Assembly (NCBI RefSeq): GCF_001258055.1
Contig: NZ_CVRM01000011.1
Location: 806,001-870,000 of the forward strand
Length of the DNA stretch: 64,000 bases
Direction: 5' to 3'
Origin: Phaeobacter italicus
GTDB lineage: Bacteria > Pseudomonadota > Alphaproteobacteria > Rhodobacterales > Rhodobacteraceae
Both the position numbers and the translations under genes were made by a program. Below are positions 38,048 through 47,900 of the stretch, one piece after another (the stretch's first letter is position 1; every line of letters starts with the position of its first letter). The notes beneath the pieces were generated by a model. It was not told where the DNA came from, made no database searches, and saw nothing but the letters and a program-made list of their open reading frames with translations.

Positions 38048-40008
38048 TCTGCAGGTACTCCTTCGCGGGGGCTGCGGCGGGCGCCAGCTGCAACCCGGAA
38101 ACGCCGGTCACTCAGGCTCAGCAGACCGCCAAGCGCCATCAACAGGCTGCCGCCCCAGATCCAGTTGGCCAGCGGTTTGATATAGGTCCGCACGGTCCAG
38201 CCGCCGTTGTCCTGCTGATCGCCGATGACGACATAAAGATCCCGCAGGAAACGGTAATCGATGGCCGCCTCTGTCGTGGGCATCTGCGCGACGGGATAGT
38301 CGCGTTTTTCCGGGTTCAGCAACGCCACGAATTTGCCTGCGCGGGTGACTTCGATATCGGCCATGGTGCTGATGTAATTCGGGCCACGGACCCGGCGCAC
38401 GTCCTGCAACTCCAGCGTATAGCTGCCGACGTTGAAGGGTTTGTTCAGCTCAGCCACGCGAATATCTTCGGCTTCCCATGCGGTCAAACCCGCAATGGCA
38501 AAGATCGTGACCCCAAGGCCAGCATGGGCAACCGCCTTGCCCCAGTCAGCGCGCGGCATCCGGATCAGACGCCCCAACCGGTTGGAGCTGCCCGCCCGCA
38601 GCCAAAGATCGGCAAACGCCCCAAACACCACCCAGGCGCCCAGGAACAGCCCGATTGGCCCAAGCCCGGAGCGTCCGGTCTGCATCGCCCAGGCCAGCAC
38701 ACCAAGCGCGACAGCCAGCACAAAGACAAACCGCAACCGCCACATGGTGCGCCCCAGCACGCCCCGTTTCCACGGCAACATGGAGCCCACAGGCAGGATC
38801 AGCCCCAAAACCACCATGAAGGGGGTAAAGGCTGCATCAAAGAACGGCGGGCCAACGCTCAGCTTGCGGTCAAAGGCCATTTCAGCCACCACCGGCCATA
38901 GCGTGCCAAAGAACACCACGAAACAGCTGACCGCCAGCAGGATGTTGTTGGCAACCAGCGCTGTCTCCCGGCTCACGACGCCAAAGACGCCTTTGGCCTG
39001 CATGGCCTGCGCGCGGGCCGCGAACAGGGTCAGCGCGCCACCGGTAAAGAACGCCAGGATGATCAGAATGAAGACACCGCGCTCCGGGTCGTTGGCAAAG
39101 GCGTGAACCGACGTCAGAAGGCCGGAACGGACGATGAATGTCCCGATCAGCGAAAAGCCAAACGCGAGGATCGCCAAGAGGATGGTCCAGCTTTTGAGGC
39201 TCTCGCGTTTTTCGACCACAATCGCGGAATGCAGCAGCGCCGCCGCCAATAGCCAGGGCATGAAGGACGCGTTTTCCACGGGATCCCAGAACCAGAAGCC
39301 ACCCCAGCCCAGCTCGTAGTAGGCCCACCACGAGCCAAGAGCGATGCCAATGGTCAAAAAGATCCACGCCGCCAGCGTCCAGGGACGCACCCAACGCCCC
39401 CATGCAGCATCCACGCGCCCCTCGATCAGGGCCGCAACGGCAAAGGAAAACGCCATCGAAAGGCCCACATAGCCGAGGTACAGAAACGGCGGGTGAAAGG
39501 CGAGACCGGGATCCTGCAACAGCGGGTTCAGATCCTGCCCGTCAAAGGGCGGCACCGCCAGCCGCAGAAACGGGTTTGAGGTGAACAGGATAAAGGCAAA
39601 GAACGCCACGCCAATCGCGGCCTGCACCGCCAGCACCCGCGCCTTGAGCGTGGGTGGCAAGCCACCGCCGAACACCGACGCGACCGCGCCAAACAGGCTC
39701 ACAATCAGCACCCACAATAGCATGGAGCCCTCGTGGTTGCCCCAAGTGCCCGAGATCTTGTAGAGCATCGGTTTTGCGGAATGGCTGTTGAGCGTCACCA
39801 AGCGCAGCGAAAAATCCGAGGTAACAAACGCCCAGGTCAACGCGCCAAAGGCGAAGGCCGTAAAGAAAAACTGCGCCTGCGCAGCGGGCTCTGCTACCGA
39901 CATCCAGCCGGGCCAGCGGAAATGCGCACCGATAAGCGGGACCACCATCTGAACGATGGCAATCACAAAAGCGAGGATGAGGGCGAAGTGACCGAGTTCT
40001 GTAATCAT
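38044..40008 (-). CDS. ccmF: Cytochrome c heme lyase subunit CcmF
   Basis: This 654-residue integral membrane protein has about 15 hydrophobic segments. The heme-handling WWD-type region is visible as ALGSWWAYYELGWGGFWFWDPVE, split as SWWAYYELGWGG and FWFWDPVENASFMPW around 230-255. The N-terminal GTWGNHEGSMLLWVL is also diagnostic. CcmF with CcmH transfers heme from CcmE to apocytochrome c in the periplasm. The upstream neighbour on this strand is a GTA-type holin, not ccmE, so the usual ccmE-ccmF junction is interrupted. Confidence 0.96.
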   Translation of the reverse strand: MITELGHFALILAFVIAIVQMVVPLIGAHFRWPGWMSVAEPAAQAQFFFTAFAFGALTWAFVTSDFSLRLVTLNSHSAKPMLYKISGTWGNHEGSMLLWVLIVSLFGAVASVFGGGLPPTLKARVLAVQAAIGVAFFAFILFTSNPFLRLAVPPFDGQDLNPLLQDPGLAFHPPFLYLGYVGLSMAFSFAVAALIEGRVDAAWGRWVRPWTLAAWIFLTIGIALGSWWAYYELGWGGFWFWDPVENASFMPWLLAAALLHSAIVVEKRESLKSWTILLAILAFGFSLIGTFIVRSGLLTSVHAFANDPERGVFILIILAFFTGGALTLFAARAQAMQAKGVFGVVSRETALVANNILLAVSCFVVFFGTLWPVVAEMAFDRKLSVGPPFFDAAFTPFMVVLGLILPVGSMLPWKRGVLGRTMWRLRFVFVLAVALGVLAWAMQTGRSGLGPIGLFLGAWVVFGAFADLWLRAGSSNRLGRLIRMPRADWGKAVAHAGLGVTIFAIAGLTAWEAEDIRVAELNKPFNVGSYTLELQDVRRVRGPNYISTMADIEVTRAGKFVALLNPEKRDYPVAQMPTTEAAIDYRFLRDLYVVIGDQQDNGGWTVRTYIKPLANWIWGGSLLMALGGLLSLSDRRFRVAAGARRSPREGVPAE

Positions 40009-40148
40009 GGGCTATCTATAGGGCGAAGCGAAATGGCCGCCAATCGCAATCGGCGCGTCCTCACGCCGCAGTGAGAGGGAACCAACCCCGGACAAGGGGT
40101 TGGCCATTGCGCGTAATTTAGCACAGCTTGCCGGGTGGTACAGGCGGG

Positions 40149-40730
40149 TCATCTCGTCTCATCGCGGTCTCGCAACCACTGGCCAAGGGCGGGATTGGCA
40201 GCGGCTATCGGCGCCTGCGGCGGCGGCGGCATTGCTGCGTCTTTCGCGGTTGTGCGAAGGGTGTCGATCTCGGCGATATCGTCTGCCACGCGGCGGGCCT
40301 GTGCCAGTTGCGCGGCAATATCGCGCTGAAAGCTCTGGTGTTTCACCTGCTGGCGCGCGCCAAAGTAAAACGACACCACAACGCCCAAAAGCCACCACAG
40401 GGGTTCTGGCACCAACGCAAGGCCGCGCATACGGGCTGCAAACCACAAGGGATCAACCATCGCAGCCGCCAAGAGCCCCAGGGTCGACAGCGCAAGCAAA
40501 GGGCGCGGCAGGCGGTTCATCCCATCCATCAGCCGGTCAAACCAACTGCGCCGGTCGCGGGAAAACTCGGCCGCGAACTGCTCCATCGCGGCCCCATGGC
40601 GGGCCTCACTGCGCAGCGCTGCCCCTTCGGCGTTTTCGCGAAACACCTCGATCGTTTCAGCCACCACATTGCGCCCCCCACCAAACAGCGCCCGCAGCGT
40701 GTCGGCAATCAGTCCGGACAACAGCCGCAT
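40149..40730 (-). CDS. GTA-type holin (3-TM holin family)
   Basis: This 193-residue protein starts MRLLSGLIADTLRALFGGG. It has a charged helical region (about 25-70), two central hydrophobic segments near 77-90 and 105-127 (PEPLWWLLGVVVSFYFGAR), and an alanine- and glutamine-rich C-terminal tail. This matches the gene-transfer-agent holin family of Rhodobacterales, which permeabilises the inner membrane during GTA release. The ATG at 40730 is 5 bases after the endolysin stop and has GGGAG upstream; a longer start at 40745 overlaps the endolysin. The pair forms a lysis cassette between ccmE and ccmF. Confidence 0.78.
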   Translation of the reverse strand: MRLLSGLIADTLRALFGGGRNVVAETIEVFRENAEGAALRSEARHGAAMEQFAAEFSRDRRSWFDRLMDGMNRLPRPLLALSTLGLLAAAMVDPLWFAARMRGLALVPEPLWWLLGVVVSFYFGARQQVKHQSFQRDIAAQLAQARRVADDIAEIDTLRTTAKDAAMPPPPQAPIAAANPALGQWLRDRDETR

Positions 40731-40735
40731 CACCC

Positions 40736-41347
40736 CTACTCCCATTCTGCCACACGGGCCTGAAATTCAGCCGGGCTGAGATGATAGCGCGGCGAAACAA
40801 ATGCCTCGGCCCGCAAGATCCAGCCGCCTTTGCCCCCTTTGCGGGTGCGGGCATACTTGCGGCTGGCGGGTCTGCGATCGGCGATGCGAAAGTAGTAATT
40901 GCGCCGGGCCACGCCATAGGCATCGCGCAGCGAAGTTCGCCCGATCTCTGCGGCGGCGCGGGCCGCGCTTGCGGTTTGCGGGCCGATGCGGCCGTCGACC
41001 GCCACCTCATATCCCATCGTCGCCAGCAACCGCTGCAGGATGCGCACGGCGTTGTCACCTGCGTTCACATACATATCAAACACCGATGGCTGCAGAACCT
41101 CCGGCAGGGCCGAGATGCGGGGCTTGTCAAAGAAATGTCGGATGAAAAGATCAACAGCCTGGCTCCGGCTCACAGAGGCCACGTCGCGCCTGTCCACCTG
41201 CCCGTCACCGGTCAAATCCAGCCCCAGCCTGCGCAGCGTCGCAAGGGTGACGCCGTATTTTGTCGCGCCGCCCGGATCATCGGGGTCATCCACATAGCCG
41301 CCTTCGCGGGTGATGATGTCTTCGGCAATTGCCTTGATGTCCTGCAT
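40736..41347 (-). CDS. GTA-type endolysin (glycoside hydrolase 108, N-acetylmuramidase)
   Basis: This 203-residue enzyme has an N-terminal GH108 catalytic domain with Glu15 in TREGGYVDDPDDPGGATKYGVT, split here as TREGGYVDD and PGGATKYGVT. A C-terminal peptidoglycan-binding domain of the PG_binding_3 type follows (about 100-180), with VDGRIGPQT. Holin-associated N-acetylmuramidases of this type are the endolysins of Rhodobacter GTA, encoded apart from the main GTA structural cluster and next to a holin, exactly as here. No phage genes flank it. No signal peptide is seen, so release depends on the holin. Confidence 0.88.
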   Translation of the reverse strand: MQDIKAIAEDIITREGGYVDDPDDPGGATKYGVTLATLRRLGLDLTGDGQVDRRDVASVSRSQAVDLFIRHFFDKPRISALPEVLQPSVFDMYVNAGDNAVRILQRLLATMGYEVAVDGRIGPQTASAARAAAEIGRTSLRDAYGVARRNYYFRIADRRPASRKYARTRKGGKGGWILRAEAFVSPRYHLSPAEFQARVAEWE

Positions 41348-41395
41348 GTTCTGTCCCTTTCAAACGGGGTGAGACAGACAGGATCGCAAACAAAA

Positions 41396-41427
41396 ATGAG
41401 CGTACTCCGACCAGGGCGTACGCTCAT
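41396..41427 (-). terminator. Terminator-like hairpin between ccmE and the endolysin gene
   Basis: ATGAGCGTAC (41396-41405) and GTACGCTCAT (41418-41427) form a perfect 10-bp stem with a 12-base loop. On the minus strand the stem is followed by TTTTTG, which suits termination of ccmE before the lysis pair. Confidence 0.7.
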
Positions 41428-41454
41428 ATGGCAACGGGTAGGAATTGGCGGGCG

Positions 41455-41901
41455 CTAGCTGCCTTCGGGTTCCTTGTAGACGCCCTGTTCCTTCAACGCG
41501 TCGACCACTTCCTTCGGCATGTAGGTTTCGTCATGTTTGGCAAGGATTTCAGAGGCTTCGAACACACCGTTCACGTAGCGGCCGGTTCCGACCATGCCCT
41601 CGTTTTCGGAAAACAGATCAGGCAGGACGCCGGTGTAGGACACCGCAACGCTGGCCCCGCCGTCGGTGACGGAAAACCGCACGGTTTCGCCCTGACCGCG
41701 CACGATGCTGCCTTCCTCGACAAGACCGCCAATACGGAAAACCTCGCTCGCCGCGGGCGGTTCGGCAACAACCTGGCTGGGCGAGCGGAAGAAGTTGATC
41801 CCGTCGCGCATCGCATAGCCAATCAGCCCCGTCGCAACCACCAGCGCGACAACCGTCAGCGCGATGACCTGGATCCGGCGTTGTTTCTTGAGCGACTTCA
41901 T
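41455..41901 (-). CDS. ccmE: Cytochrome c-type biogenesis heme chaperone CcmE
   Basis: This 148-residue membrane-anchored periplasmic protein has a basic N-terminus, a membrane segment at about 11-30 and an OB-fold domain with FRIGGLVEEGSI and VRFSVTDGG. The covalent heme site is His123, with Tyr127, in LAKHDETYMP. It carries heme from CcmC to CcmF/CcmH. The terminator hairpin downstream separates it from the lysis pair, while argC lies 51 bases upstream on the same strand. Confidence 0.96.
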   Translation of the reverse strand: MKSLKKQRRIQVIALTVVALVVATGLIGYAMRDGINFFRSPSQVVAEPPAASEVFRIGGLVEEGSIVRGQGETVRFSVTDGGASVAVSYTGVLPDLFSENEGMVGTGRYVNGVFEASEILAKHDETYMPKEVVDALKEQGVYKEPEGS

Positions 41902-41952
41902 CGGGGCCTCTTTGTCCTGTTTGCAAACGGCACTGACATGGCGGCTGTCCCC

Positions 41953-42981
41953 TTACGGGAACAGTGGCGCCATCATCAGGCCGGTTGTTTCATCCTCACC
42001 TAACATCAGGTTGGCATTCTGCAAGGCCTGACCGCTGCTACCTTTTGTCAGGTTATCCAGCGCCGCAATCACGATGGCGCGGCCTTCGATCCGGTCCTGT
42101 GTCACGCCAATATGGCAGAAGTTGGAGCCGCGCACATGGTGCGAGGACGGCGCCTCGCCAAATGGCAAAAGCTCGATAAAGGGTTCATCCGCGTAGGCTT
42201 TGGCAAAGGTGTCATAAATCGCCTGTGCATCGCCTTTGACATAGACAGTCGCCAGAATGCCGCGGTTGGCGGGCACCAGATGCGGCGTGAACTGCACCTT
42301 GACCGGGCGGCCTGCGAGTTTGGAGAACTCCTGATCGAATTCGCCCAAATGCCGGTGGGTGCCACCAATCGCGTAGGCGTTGTAGCCCTCGCTCAGTTCT
42401 GCGTGCAGCAGATTTTCCTTGAGCGAACGCCCCGCCCCCGAAACCGCGCACTTCAGATCGAGAATGATGTCGTCCAGATCAATCACACCAGCCGCAATCA
42501 GCGGGCGCAGCGCAAACTGACCGGTGGCCGCGTTGCAGCCTGTGCCCGCAACGAGCCGGGCGGATTTGATCTCTTCCCGGTAGAATTCGGTCAGGCCATA
42601 AACCGCCTCTTTCTGCTGGTCGAGGGCCGCATGGGCGTTGCCGTACCATTTTTCATACTCTGCCGGGTCGCGCAGCCTGAAGTCCGCTGACAGATCGACG
42701 ATCTTCAGCGTTTTTGGCAGGGCTGCGATCACCTCTTGGCTGGTTTTGTGCGGCAGTGCGCAAAAACACAGGTCGATGCCGGTAAAGTCGATTTCATCGA
42801 TCTTGCACAGAACAGGCAGATCCATGTGGCGCAGGTGCGGGAACACTTCGGCCATGGTCATACCGGCCTTACGTTCCGCAGACAGGGCCGCGATTTCAAT
42901 GTTCGGGTGCTGGGCGATCAGCCGCACCAGTTCGGCGCCAGTGTATCCGGAGGCACCAAGGATAGCTACTTTATGGGTCAT
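41953..42981 (-). CDS. argC: N-acetyl-gamma-glutamyl-phosphate reductase
   Basis: This 342-residue enzyme reduces N-acetylglutamyl phosphate in arginine synthesis. It has the NADP-binding N-terminus [43 protein letters not shown], and the catalytic cysteine Cys149 in [13 protein letters not shown]. The usual P-G-C-Y-P motif is replaced by T-G-C-N-A, a natural variant in the alphaproteobacterial type. [14 protein letters not shown] and the C-terminal [13 protein letters not shown] are also present. GAGG precedes the start. It may be co-transcribed with ccmE. Confidence 0.95.
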   Translation of the reverse strand: MTHKVAILGASGYTGAELVRLIAQHPNIEIAALSAERKAGMTMAEVFPHLRHMDLPVLCKIDEIDFTGIDLCFCALPHKTSQEVIAALPKTLKIVDLSADFRLRDPAEYEKWYGNAHAALDQQKEAVYGLTEFYREEIKSARLVAGTGCNAATGQFALRPLIAAGVIDLDDIILDLKCAVSGAGRSLKENLLHAELSEGYNAYAIGGTHRHLGEFDQEFSKLAGRPVKVQFTPHLVPANRGILATVYVKGDAQAIYDTFAKAYADEPFIELLPFGEAPSSHHVRGSNFCHIGVTQDRIEGRAIVIAALDNLTKGSSGQALQNANLMLGEDETTGLMMAPLFP

Positions 42982-43115
42982 GTGAGACCTCTTTGACCTG
43001 TGGGTAAATGCAGTGTCCGCAAACGCAGGCTTGCGGCGGTGATAACAGGGAATGGTCCCGACCGGATTTGTCTGAGGTCAAGGACCGGCAGAAAATCCGT
43101 GCGGGAACGCCCGGA

Positions 43116-43925
43116 TCAGGCCGCCTGAAAGGTGATTTCTCGTCGCAGGAACTGCGTTGCGCGGGTGCTGACGCGATTTGCGTCGCCCGTGGTCAGATAG
43201 GCACTGCCACCGGTGCCCAGCATCTGCGGATGGCGGGTCAGATAGTCGGCGAGACTTTCGGCAACCAATGCCCCCTGGCTGAAGACCTTGACCTTGGGGC
43301 CGAGTGCGGCCTGAAAGGCGTCCTCCATGAGCGGATAATGGGTACAGCCCAGAATGGCCGCCTGCGGGTTGGGCATCTTGCGCAGCAGCGCATCAACGTG
43401 GCTTTTGACCAGCGCATCGGCAAGGATCATGTCGCCATCTTCAATGGCATCCACCAGACCGCCGCAGGACTGCGCCTCGACGTCAACGCCAATGGCGCGA
43501 AACGCCAGTTCACGCTGGAACGCGCGGCTGGCCACGGTTGCCGGGGTCGCAAACAGCGCGACATGTTTTGTTTCAACTTCACGCGGGGGGGAATTGTCGC
43601 CCCATTCCCGTTCGGTCAGCGCTTCGATCAGCGGGACAAACACCCCCAGCACACGCTTGCCTTCGGGCACGCCTGCCTCTTGCATCCGGCGCAGCGCCGC
43701 CGCCGAGGCGGTGTTGCACGCCAGGATCACCAGATCACAGCCGCGCTCCCACATCGCATTGACCGCGTTGTTGGTGAGCTGGAACACATCCTCTGCGTCC
43801 CGCACGCCGTAGGGCGCGCGCGCGTTGTCACCATAGTAGAGAAAATCCACATCGGGGAGCCGCCGTTGCGCGGCATCCAGGACGGTCAGCCCGCCCAGGC
43901 CGGAATCGAAGATACCTACAGCCAT
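43116..43925 (-). CDS. murI: Glutamate racemase
   Basis: This 269-residue cofactor-independent racemase makes D-glutamate for peptidoglycan. It starts [16 protein letters not shown]. The two catalytic cysteines are Cys70 in ILACNTASA and Cys194 in [23 protein letters not shown] is also characteristic. The gene follows the acyltransferase gene by 20 bases on the same strand, so they probably form an operon with cell-envelope function. Confidence 0.95.
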   Translation of the reverse strand: MAVGIFDSGLGGLTVLDAAQRRLPDVDFLYYGDNARAPYGVRDAEDVFQLTNNAVNAMWERGCDLVILACNTASAAALRRMQEAGVPEGKRVLGVFVPLIEALTEREWGDNSPPREVETKHVALFATPATVASRAFQRELAFRAIGVDVEAQSCGGLVDAIEDGDMILADALVKSHVDALLRKMPNPQAAILGCTHYPLMEDAFQAALGPKVKVFSQGALVAESLADYLTRHPQMLGTGGSAYLTTGDANRVSTRATQFLRREITFQAA

Positions 43926-43945
43926 CTGTCTCTCTCATTGCCCGC

Positions 43946-44824
43946 TCAGGCGCGGTGTTTTTGCTCGAACTCATACCCGTAGTCCACGGATTTAAGCGGC
44001 GTCGGAGACAGCTCATACGTTGCTTTGCGCAGGAAATCCATCATTGCTTTTGTCTCACCTGCAAGCGGATCAAGCACATCGCGCCCGATCGGCCTGCCGA
44101 TGACCACGCGAACCGGCGTGTCCACGCGCTTTTTGAACTGCTGGATCAACAAACCCATGCGCAGTGTTGCGTGCATGTGGCTGGCAATCTGGAACAGCCG
44201 CGAGGTGTGACCGTCAAAAAACACCGGCACCACCACCGCATCTGATTTGGCGATCATCCGGGCCGTGAACCCCCGCCAGCCCGGATCCATCGGATGTGCA
44301 AAAGGCGTCACACCGGTGGAGACCGTTCCGCCCGGGAAAATGCCGATAGCGCCGCCCTGCCCCAGATAGTCGAGCGCAGTCTTGCGGGTCGCCAGATTGG
44401 TGCGTAGCGCATCTTTGGTTTCAGCGAAATCAACCGGCAGGATCACCTTGCTGAGATCTTCGGCCCGGCGAAACACCTGATGGGCAAGAATGCGAAAGTC
44501 GCCGCGTGTTTCCGCCAGAATATGCCCCATCATCAACCCATCAAGAATGCCATAGGGGTGGTTTGCGATCAGGATGACAGGTTGGTCGGTGGGGATATGG
44601 CTCAGCGAACCGCCAACGACATCAAGCGTCAGCCCATAGCGTTCTGCCATCACGCCCCAAAAACTCCGCCCGGCAGCGACCTCCTGCTCGTAGCCTGCTG
44701 CGCGCCGGATAAGGCTGAGCCGGCCAGTCGAGTTTTCCATGAGCCGGATCATCGCGCGCCCGGCGCGGGTCGAGGCGGAATGCGCGTAGGAAATGTCACG
44801 GGCAAGATGGCGCTGAGCCTGCAT
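43946..44824 (-). CDS. Lysophospholipid acyltransferase family protein (PlsC-like)
   Basis: This 292-residue protein has the acyltransferase motif VILIANHPYGILDGLMMG, where the catalytic histidine and aspartate are separated as H-x5-D, as in the hemolysin-associated and ornithine-lipid-like subgroup. IGIFPGGTVSTG is the second acceptor-binding motif and PVFFDGHTSRLFQ a third. It probably transfers an acyl chain to a lysolipid at the inner membrane. The acceptor is not identifiable. GGAG precedes the ATG by 8 bases, and murI follows closely. Confidence 0.85.
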   Translation of the reverse strand: MQAQRHLARDISYAHSASTRAGRAMIRLMENSTGRLSLIRRAAGYEQEVAAGRSFWGVMAERYGLTLDVVGGSLSHIPTDQPVILIANHPYGILDGLMMGHILAETRGDFRILAHQVFRRAEDLSKVILPVDFAETKDALRTNLATRKTALDYLGQGGAIGIFPGGTVSTGVTPFAHPMDPGWRGFTARMIAKSDAVVVPVFFDGHTSRLFQIASHMHATLRMGLLIQQFKKRVDTPVRVVIGRPIGRDVLDPLAGETKAMMDFLRKATYELSPTPLKSVDYGYEFEQKHRA

Positions 44825-44986
44825 TGTCGCGTCTCCGTCTGATGTCGCAGGGTCTGTCTAGACCGGAAGCGCTCTATGCGACAGATCCATGACAAAGGTG
44901 TGACAGGGCGCGGCAAACTGCCATCAAACACATCAGGGCGCCCCACGTGGGAGCGCCCTGAAAAATCATCCGGCTCGCCGCATGGC

Positions 44987-47900
44987 TTACTGCGCGGCGG
45001 TTTTCATCGGCTCGCCCCCTTGGCGCAACACCGAGAGGATTTCCTCGCGCCTTTTCGCGCCTTTTGCCTCATTGGCCTGCTTGACCGGGCCAAAGCCACG
45101 GATTTCCAGCGGCAGCTCTGCCAGTGCGATGAGAGGTTCCATGATCTCAGGCGATGCCTTGGGCAGCCATTCCTTCATGTCGCTCTCATACTGTTTGATC
45201 AACGCCCGCTCCATCTTGCGCTCGGCAGTGTAGCCAAACAGATCCAGCGGGGTGCCACGCAGTCCTTTGAACTTCGCCAGCAGGCGCAACCAACGTTCCA
45301 TACCCGGACCGAATTTGCGCTTTTTCGGGCGGCCATTGGGGTCGGTGCCTGTCAGCATCGGCGGCGCGAGATTGTAGGAGATCTTGAGATCACCCTCAAA
45401 TTCGGCCTCGGCCTTCTGTCGGCTCGACAGCAGCAGACGGGCGACTTCATATTCGTCCTTGTAGGACAACAGCTTGTGATAGCCCTTGGCCACCGCTTCC
45501 TTCAGCGCCTTGTCGGAAATGCCATCCAGCATCTTGGCGTAACGCTTGGCCAGGCGCGGGCCCTGATAGTCGGTCAGATGCGCCTTGCGGAAGGTGATTT
45601 TCTCGTCCAGCGTCTTGGGCAGTTCGACCACATTGGGCTCTGCCAGGCGCGCGGCCTCCTGCGGGTAAAGCACGGCCCAGCGACCGATATCGAAGGCGCG
45701 CAGGTTGCGTTCCACCGCCGCGCCATTCAGGGTGATCGCCTCCTGGATCGCCTCCAGGCTGATCGGCAGCAAGCCGCGCTGCCAGGCCGCGCCAAAGACC
45801 ATCATGTTGGAAAAGATGGAATCCCCCATGCTGGCGCGCGCCAGTTCAGAGGCGTCAAACAGGTCCAGACGCTCGCGCAGACGCGCTTCCAGCGCCACCT
45901 GCAGACGGTCGCTCGGGATCTGGAATTCCGTGTCGCGGGTAAAGTCGCCGGTGATGATTTCATGGCTGTTGACCACCGCACCGGTCTTGCCGGTCTTCAT
46001 CAGGCCAATGGTTTTGGCCCCCGCCGACACCACCAGATCACCCCCGATCAGCGCGTCACATTCGCCGGTGGCAACGCGGATCGCACTGATGTCCTCGGGC
46101 GTGTTGGCAATACGGCAGTGGATATGGACCGCGCCACCCTTCTGGGCGAGACCGGCCATTTCCATCATGCCAGCCCCCTTGCCATCAATCTGCGCGGCCT
46201 GCGCCAGCACTGCACCGATGGTGACAACGCCAGTGCCACCCACGCCGGTGATGACCACGTTATGGGTGCCATTGATGCTTGGCAGCTCAGGCGTGGGCAG
46301 GTCCGGCAGGTCCAGTGCGGCGGTTGGCTCCTTGCGGATCTTTGCCCCTTCGATGGTCAGGAACGACGGGCAGAAGCCTTTGACGCAGCTGAAATCCTTG
46401 TTGCAGGAGGACTGGTCAATCGCCCGTTTTCGGCCGAGCTCCGTTTCCTTGGGCACGATAGAGACGCAGTTTGATTGCACCCCGCAATCGCCGCAGCCCT
46501 CGCAGACATCAGAGTTGATGAACACCCGCTGGTCGGGATCAGGGAACAGGCCCTTTTTGCGGCGGCGGCGTTTTTCGGCGGCGCAGGTTTGAATATAGAT
46601 GATGGCAGAGACGCCCTCGACCTGCTCAAACTCCTTCTGCACCACCATCAGCTCTGCGCGTTCGTGCATCCGCATGCCTGCCGGGAACAGCTTGGCGTCG
46701 ACGTCTTCCTTTTCATCATAGACCACGGCGATGGTTTTCACCCCCATCGCTGTCAGCTCATGCGCGATCTGCTGCGCTGTCAGCCCGCCCTCGGCCTCTT
46801 GCCCGCCGGTCATCGCGACCGCGTCATTATAGAGGATCTTGAAAGTGATATTGGTGCCCTCAGCCAGCGCCGCGCGGATAGCCTGCACGCCTGAGTGGTT
46901 GTAGGTGCCATCGCCGAGGTTCTGGAACACATGTTTGCGGTTCGAGAACGGCGCCTCGCCGACCCAGTTCACGCCCTCGCCGCCCATATGGGTAAAGCCG
47001 GTCGTTTCGCGGTCCATCCACTGCACCATGAAGTGACAGCCGATCCCCGCATAAGCACGCGAGCCATCAGGCAGCTTGGTGGAGGAGTTATGCGGACAGC
47101 CCGAGCAGAAGTACGGCAGACGCGCGGCGATCTCCTCGGCATTGTCTGCGCGCTTGGCATCTTCCAGCGCCGAAAGCCCGGCGCGGATTGCCTCGGTCTC
47201 GCGACCCTCTTCGATCAGGATCTGCCCCAGTTTTTCAGCGATCATGATCGGGTCGAGCGCGTATTTGGTCGGGAACAGCTCGTCGCGGTGCATGCCGCCT
47301 GCGCCGCCCTTGTACCAGCCATAAACCCGGCGGCCCCGACGGTCATCAAAGATGGCTTCCTTGATCTGGATCTCGATCAGCTTGCGCTTTTCCTCGACCA
47401 CTACGATCAGGTCCAGCCCCTCCGCCCAATCGTTGAAGCCCTTCATGTCCAGTGGCCAGGTCTGGCCCACCTTATAGGTGGTGATGCCCAGCCGTTCGGC
47501 CATGTTTTCGTCGATGTTCAGCAGCGACATCGCATGGACCAGATCCAGCCAGTTCTTGCCAGCCGCAACAAAACCGATCTTGGCGCCCGGCTTGCCCCAC
47601 ATCCGCTTGTCCATCTTGTTGGCGTGGCTGTAGGCCTCTGCCGCAAAGCGCTTGTAGTCGATGATGCGGTTTTCCTGGCGGAAACGGTCGTCATCCAGGC
47701 GAATGTTCAACCCGTCCGCCGGCATATCAAATTCGGGTGTGACAAGCTGCATCCGGTCGGGATTGCCGTCCACGACCGATGTCACCTCGATCGTATCCTT
47801 CATGGTTTTGAGCCCCGTCCACAGGCCCGAGAACCGGCTGAGACCAATCCCGTAGATGCCGTAATCCAGGATTTCCTGAACGCCTGCCGGGCTGACGATG

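Noticed and set aside
40082-40103. Inverted repeat CCAACCCC-N6-GGGGTTGG between holin and ccmF
   Set aside because: It has no T-run on either strand and occurs once. It could be a weak terminator or chance, so no feature was called.
44933-44961. Hairpin downstream of indolepyruvate oxidoreductase
   Set aside because: The stem is strong, but the T-rich side precedes it on the strand that needs termination. Function is unclear.
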